A stretch of DNA of 21,670 bases from a virus: IMG/VR virus record IMGVR_UViG_3300025132_000363, positions 1 through 21,670 of that record, one strand, 5' to 3'. Shown here in pieces: positions 19,412 to 21,670 of the stretch (position 1 is the stretch's first letter; each line of letters begins with the position of its first letter). Under the pieces are notes generated by a model. It did no database searches. It was not told the origin of the DNA and worked only from the letters and a program-made list of their open reading frames with translations. The position numbers and the translations under genes were made by a program.

Positions 19412-20101
19412 TTATTTTTTTAGCTTTTTATAGCCATTCTCTGTATTAATGAGGTCGAAGCTGATAGGACCATCAGAATTTAATCTGAAATCAATCCATA
19501 TTCGATTTGCATTATGGATCTTTTCAAAGCGTTGAGGATCCTTATCGGCTGTTGTCTCTAAAAATAATTGAGTATCTGCTGTTAATTTATTAGAGCAGAA
19601 CTCAAGATCTATAACTTGCAAATCCCTGTTATGGAAGAAGTGTGGCACGCCTTTTATTCTCCAATGCAATGGATTACAACAGTTATGATCTCCGCAAATT
19701 GGCTTGATGGGCAACCTGCCTATATCTCCCCATGTAGTCCAAACCGCCATTCGAGGTGCTGAATACTGACGTCCTGCTCCCCAATGTCTAGGGATTTGAA
19801 AATAACTAGAGTTGGATCGAGAATGATATTTACCTCTCCACGGCCAGCATTCATCCGCACCTCTTATTTCGACAAAAGACCAAAACTCTAAGAATCGACG
19901 ACGATACTTCCTTTCAATCTGATGAACATCCAATGAAACTCGACCTTCAGTTAATGCACTAATACATCGAACACAAGCATGACTATCTTTGTACCGAGGA
20001 ATCAGTCCGTCTTTGCTGCCTATCGAATGTTCAGAGTGAAAACAGACAGGTCCACCCTCTATCTCAGAGTGCAAATTCGGTGGCAAAGCCCATTGAGCCA
20101 T
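19412..20101 (-). CDS. HNH-like protein with N-terminal zinc motif
   Basis: This 229-residue protein has cysteines at 20, 43 and 46 with His at 22 (VCFHSEH, HACVRC), a possible zinc knuckle, then ECWPWRGKYHSRSNSSYFQI, a PRMAVWTTWGDIG segment and ICGDHNCCNPLHWRIKG (136-151). The last parts match the 'CW-x-W-x-G ... R-x-A-W ... H-x-C-xx-x-x-C-NP-x-H' layout of HNH_3/AP2-HNH type phage proteins. The histidine normally before 'xC' is an Ile-Cys here, so the catalytic set is atypical. The C-terminal 70 residues are of unknown fold. A DNA-binding or nicking role is possible. The preceding small gene ends five bases upstream. Confidence 0.72.
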   Translation of the reverse strand: MAQWALPPNLHSEIEGGPVCFHSEHSIGSKDGLIPRYKDSHACVRCISALTEGRVSLDVHQIERKYRRRFLEFWSFVEIRGADECWPWRGKYHSRSNSSYFQIPRHWGAGRQYSAPRMAVWTTWGDIGRLPIKPICGDHNCCNPLHWRIKGVPHFFHNRDLQVIDLEFCSNKLTADTQLFLETTADKDPQRFEKIHNANRIWIDFRLNSDGPISFDLINTENGYKKLKK

Positions 20102-20106
20102 GAAGA

Positions 20107-20331
20107 TTAGATTGCTAGAGGAAAGCCTTTAGGAGGACTGAAATCTCCTCCAAAGTTTTTGAGTTGTAGCTTTTTGTTTCGCAGCTTAACTTGAGAAGCT
20201 GGCCATAGTTCTTTACGAGTTGATCCTTCTATATTGACTGGAATCAATTGGTTATAAGGAACATTAATAACAAAACCAAATCGGCCATCAACGGTATTCA
20301 ATACACGATGTCCGAGGACAATCTCAGTCAT
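20107..20331 (-). CDS. Small beta-rich hypothetical protein
   Basis: This 74-residue protein reads MTEIVLGHRVLNTVDGRFGF and VINVPYNQLIPVNIEGSTRK, a strand-rich pattern like a small SH3/KOW-type barrel ('G-x-x-V-x-x-x-x-GRFGFV'). The C terminus has FGGDFSPPKGFPLAI. I do not recognise the family; the pattern would suit binding to RNA or protein. It heads the transcript with the HNH-like gene, after a possible late promoter at 20345-20352. Confidence 0.7.
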   Translation of the reverse strand: MTEIVLGHRVLNTVDGRFGFVINVPYNQLIPVNIEGSTRKELWPASQVKLRNKKLQLKNFGGDFSPPKGFPLAI

Positions 20332-20344
20332 TACTTCATCAAAA

Positions 20345-20352
20345 CATTTATA
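20345..20352 (-). promoter_or_regulatory. Possible T4-type late promoter element
   Basis: Read on the minus strand the sequence is CTATATAAATG, containing TATAAATG, one base from the T4/cyanophage late element TATAAATA. It lies about 14 bases ahead of the ATG at 20331, in the spacer after the dCMP deaminase gene. The leader would be very short, so the call is weak. Confidence 0.3.
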
Positions 20353-20398
20353 TAGCTACGGTAGTCAATTTACCTATTCGACTATAGAAATCAAGTAT

Positions 20399-20902
20399 TC
20401 ACTCACTATCAGTTGAAACGAAACCGTCAATATCGCCGTCTAGAGGAATGCGATGCACGGAAATTCCTGCTTCAACACACATTTCTCTTGCCTTATCGAA
20501 AGACTCCTGCCATCTGTAAGGTTCAACGAAATCTGGTACAACAATTTTTTGAATACCTGCTTGAATCAATACGGAAGCACACTGACTGCAGGTCATCAAA
20601 GGCCAAACATACATGGTTGCCCCAGCCAAACATACTCCGTTTCTTGCTGCATATGAAATACAATTCATCTCAGCATGAACTGTCATACTGAGTCTCGTGT
20701 CTCTATTTTTGAGACGAGCATCTGAATCAGTAATACCTTGAGGTAGACCGTTATACCCTTGGCATAAGATGCGGCGATCTCTGACAGCAACAGCACCTAC
20801 TTTGGTAGAGGGATCTTTAGACCACCCCGCAAACATACGTGCAGCCACTAAAAAACGTTGATCCCAATGTTTTGGAGCACGTGGTGGCTTTAAATCAGTC
20901 AT
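20399..20902 (-). CDS. dCMP deaminase
   Basis: This 167-residue protein shows the zinc-dependent cytidine/deoxycytidylate deaminase signature: HAEMN (H76, E78) and TCSQC (C105, C108), with the substrate-side segment YNGLPQGITD (50-59) and the N-terminal SKDPSTKVGAVAV. It is expected to turn dCMP into dUMP, the precursor for thymidylate synthesis. The usual Pro directly before the first zinc cysteine is moved (PLMTCSQC), a small variation. It is likely active. It starts 26 bases from the divergent plus-strand gene, and shares the strand with the ThyX-like gene about 3.5 kb away. Confidence 0.93.
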   Translation of the reverse strand: MTDLKPPRAPKHWDQRFLVAARMFAGWSKDPSTKVGAVAVRDRRILCQGYNGLPQGITDSDARLKNRDTRLSMTVHAEMNCISYAARNGVCLAGATMYVWPLMTCSQCASVLIQAGIQKIVVPDFVEPYRWQESFDKAREMCVEAGISVHRIPLDGDIDGFVSTDSE

Positions 20903-20928
20903 AATATGGTTGGAGGTATTGTGAATTT

Positions 20929-21138
20929 ATGTTAGAGATTGCTGCCATCGTTGGTGTCGCTTCTGCTGGAGCTTTATGGCGCATTGCTTTCACTCATGGA
21001 AGTATGAAATCAAGTATGGGAGCTATCTTAAGAGAGATTAAATTACTCAGACAAGATGTAAATAAAGATATTAAATATCTCGGGGAGGAGATAAAAGACC
21101 ATGAATTAAGATTAAGACGTCTAGAGAAGAAACATTAG
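20929..21138 (+). CDS. Small membrane-anchored coiled-coil protein
   Basis: This 69-residue protein has an N-terminal hydrophobic segment (MLEIAAIVGVASAGALWRIA) and a C-terminal coiled coil rich in Leu, Lys, Glu and Asp (SSMGAILREIKLLRQDVNKD). GGAGG lies about 13 bases ahead of the ATG. The layout is the reverse of XhlA-type proteins (anchor first), as in some phage spanin- or tether-like peptides. Function unknown. Confidence 0.72.
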   Translation: MLEIAAIVGVASAGALWRIAFTHGSMKSSMGAILREIKLLRQDVNKDIKYLGEEIKDHELRLRRLEKKH

Positions 21139-21151
21139 TTTTTTTAAAGAA

Positions 21152-21361
21152 ATGGACTTCGAGCTAGAGACTAAAGTCATTAGACTGGAAAGTATGATCA
21201 CAGTTTACGACGAACATATACAAGAATTAGAAAAAGAAAATAAGGTGCTGGAAGATAAGATCAAGTTTTTGGAACAGCAATTAAATTATAAATCTATGGG
21301 TAGACCAGCGGAAGACTTGGATATGCAATCTTTCCTTTCTATTGCCCGCAGCCAGCAGTAA
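21152..21361 (+). CDS. Small coiled-coil protein, SlyX-like layout
   Basis: This 69-residue protein is a single long heptad-repeat helix (KVIRLESMITVYDEHIQELE, then KENKVLEDKIKFLEQQLNYK), followed by a short polar tail. SlyX-type bacterial proteins have a similar layout, but coiled coils are easily confused. It starts 13 bases after the preceding gene and its last 23 bases overlap the convergent minus-strand gene. It may pair with the anchored coiled-coil protein upstream. Confidence 0.7.
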   Translation: MDFELETKVIRLESMITVYDEHIQELEKENKVLEDKIKFLEQQLNYKSMGRPAEDLDMQSFLSIARSQQ

Positions 21362-21641
21362 CGTCAGCGCCTGAACCTACTTCGTCTTCTGCTAGTTGAC
21401 CTGGTCTCCAGCCGCTTTGCCAGATTTGCTTGGCTTTAGCTTGAAGCTGATCGGGAGTCTTGTTCCACTGATGAAGGGCCATGAGAATATCACTTCGAAG
21501 ATCTTCACTGTCAGGTAAGCCGCTATAGCGAATGAGAAGTCGGGATACATTAACAATGTCTTCATTAGTTAATTCGTCTAGAGATTTTGATATGATTCTA
21601 TGCACAACATCTCTATCTGTGCCAATCATTGGATGAGCCAT
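21339..21641 (-). CDS. Hypothetical helical protein
   Basis: This 100-residue protein starts at the ATG at 21641; an in-frame TGA eight codons upstream excludes a longer form within the window. It is helical and mostly polar (VHRIISKSLDELTNEDIVNV, SDILMALHQWNKTPDQLQAK) with AKQIWQSGWRPGQLAEDEVG near the end. I recall this 'IWQSGxRP' phrase in small cyanophage proteins of unknown role, without firm identification. No membrane segment or metal motif. Confidence 0.7.
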   Translation of the reverse strand: MAHPMIGTDRDVVHRIISKSLDELTNEDIVNVSRLLIRYSGLPDSEDLRSDILMALHQWNKTPDQLQAKAKQIWQSGWRPGQLAEDEVGSGADVTAGCGQ

Positions 21642-21670
21642 AGTGACAGGGAGCCGGGGGTGTCAGGGTA

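Noticed and set aside
1-21670. Search by eye for tRNA genes, CRISPR arrays, transposon ends and integrase attachment sites
   Set aside because: No cloverleaf, regularly spaced repeat, transposase or integrase was seen; spacers are mostly under 110 bases.

Overview
The window looks like part of a marine cyanophage genome, most likely a T4-like cyanomyovirus of Synechococcus or Prochlorococcus. The evidence is the gene repertoire: several 2-oxoglutarate/Fe(II) oxygenases, a phage tryptophan-halogenase-like flavoprotein, a ThyX-like protein, dCMP deaminase, a MazZ-like nucleotide hydrolase family member, a glycine-rich tail adhesin, small secreted or membrane proteins of types I recall from cyanophages, and proteins resembling cyanobacterial PsbN, NblA and DUF2997. 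No capsid, portal, terminase or polymerase gene lies inside the window, so the T4-like placement is an inference. Genes are packed with 1-4 nt overlaps, and I saw no tRNA, CRISPR array or transposon.

Region 1 (1-4.3 kb, + strand): the 3' part of a glycine-rich tail-fibre/adhesin gene and a small companion, then three consecutive 2OG-Fe(II) oxygenases whose first start codon lies at the edge of a perfect 12-bp inverted repeat, then two small conserved proteins. Region 2 (4.3-9.6 kb, mainly +): a DUF2997-like protein, a small exported beta-rich protein followed by a strong terminator, a lone minus-strand zinc-ribbon gene, a repeat-containing helical protein, and a run of coupled small membrane proteins that ends in a PsbN look-alike. 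Three secreted proteins follow. Region 3 (9.4-10.5 kb, - strand): a virion-type protein and a small membrane protein; the first overlaps the preceding plus-strand gene tail to tail by 194 nt. Region 4 (10.6-13.1 kb, +): an HNH nuclease, an NblA-like protein, a membrane-anchored protein, a 2OG oxygenase and a second double-stranded beta-helix candidate. These run convergently into region 5 (13.1-14.7 kb, -), which holds the halogenase-like gene and the MazZ-like gene.

Region 6 (15.0-20.9 kb, - strand): dCMP deaminase, a small protein, an HNH-like protein, two large modular proteins with Pro/Asp or Cys/Pro linkers, then a tightly coupled five-gene block: ThyX-like, 77 aa, 148 aa, Dam-like, 146 aa. 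In this block both recognisable enzymes lack their catalytic signature: the ThyX-like protein has no RHR motif and the Dam-like protein has no NPPY motif. I consider this block the best candidate for something undescribed. Region 7 (20.9-21.7 kb): two small coiled-coil proteins and a convergent hypothetical gene.

Family assignments come from reading motifs by eye and from memory of the families; no database search was run.
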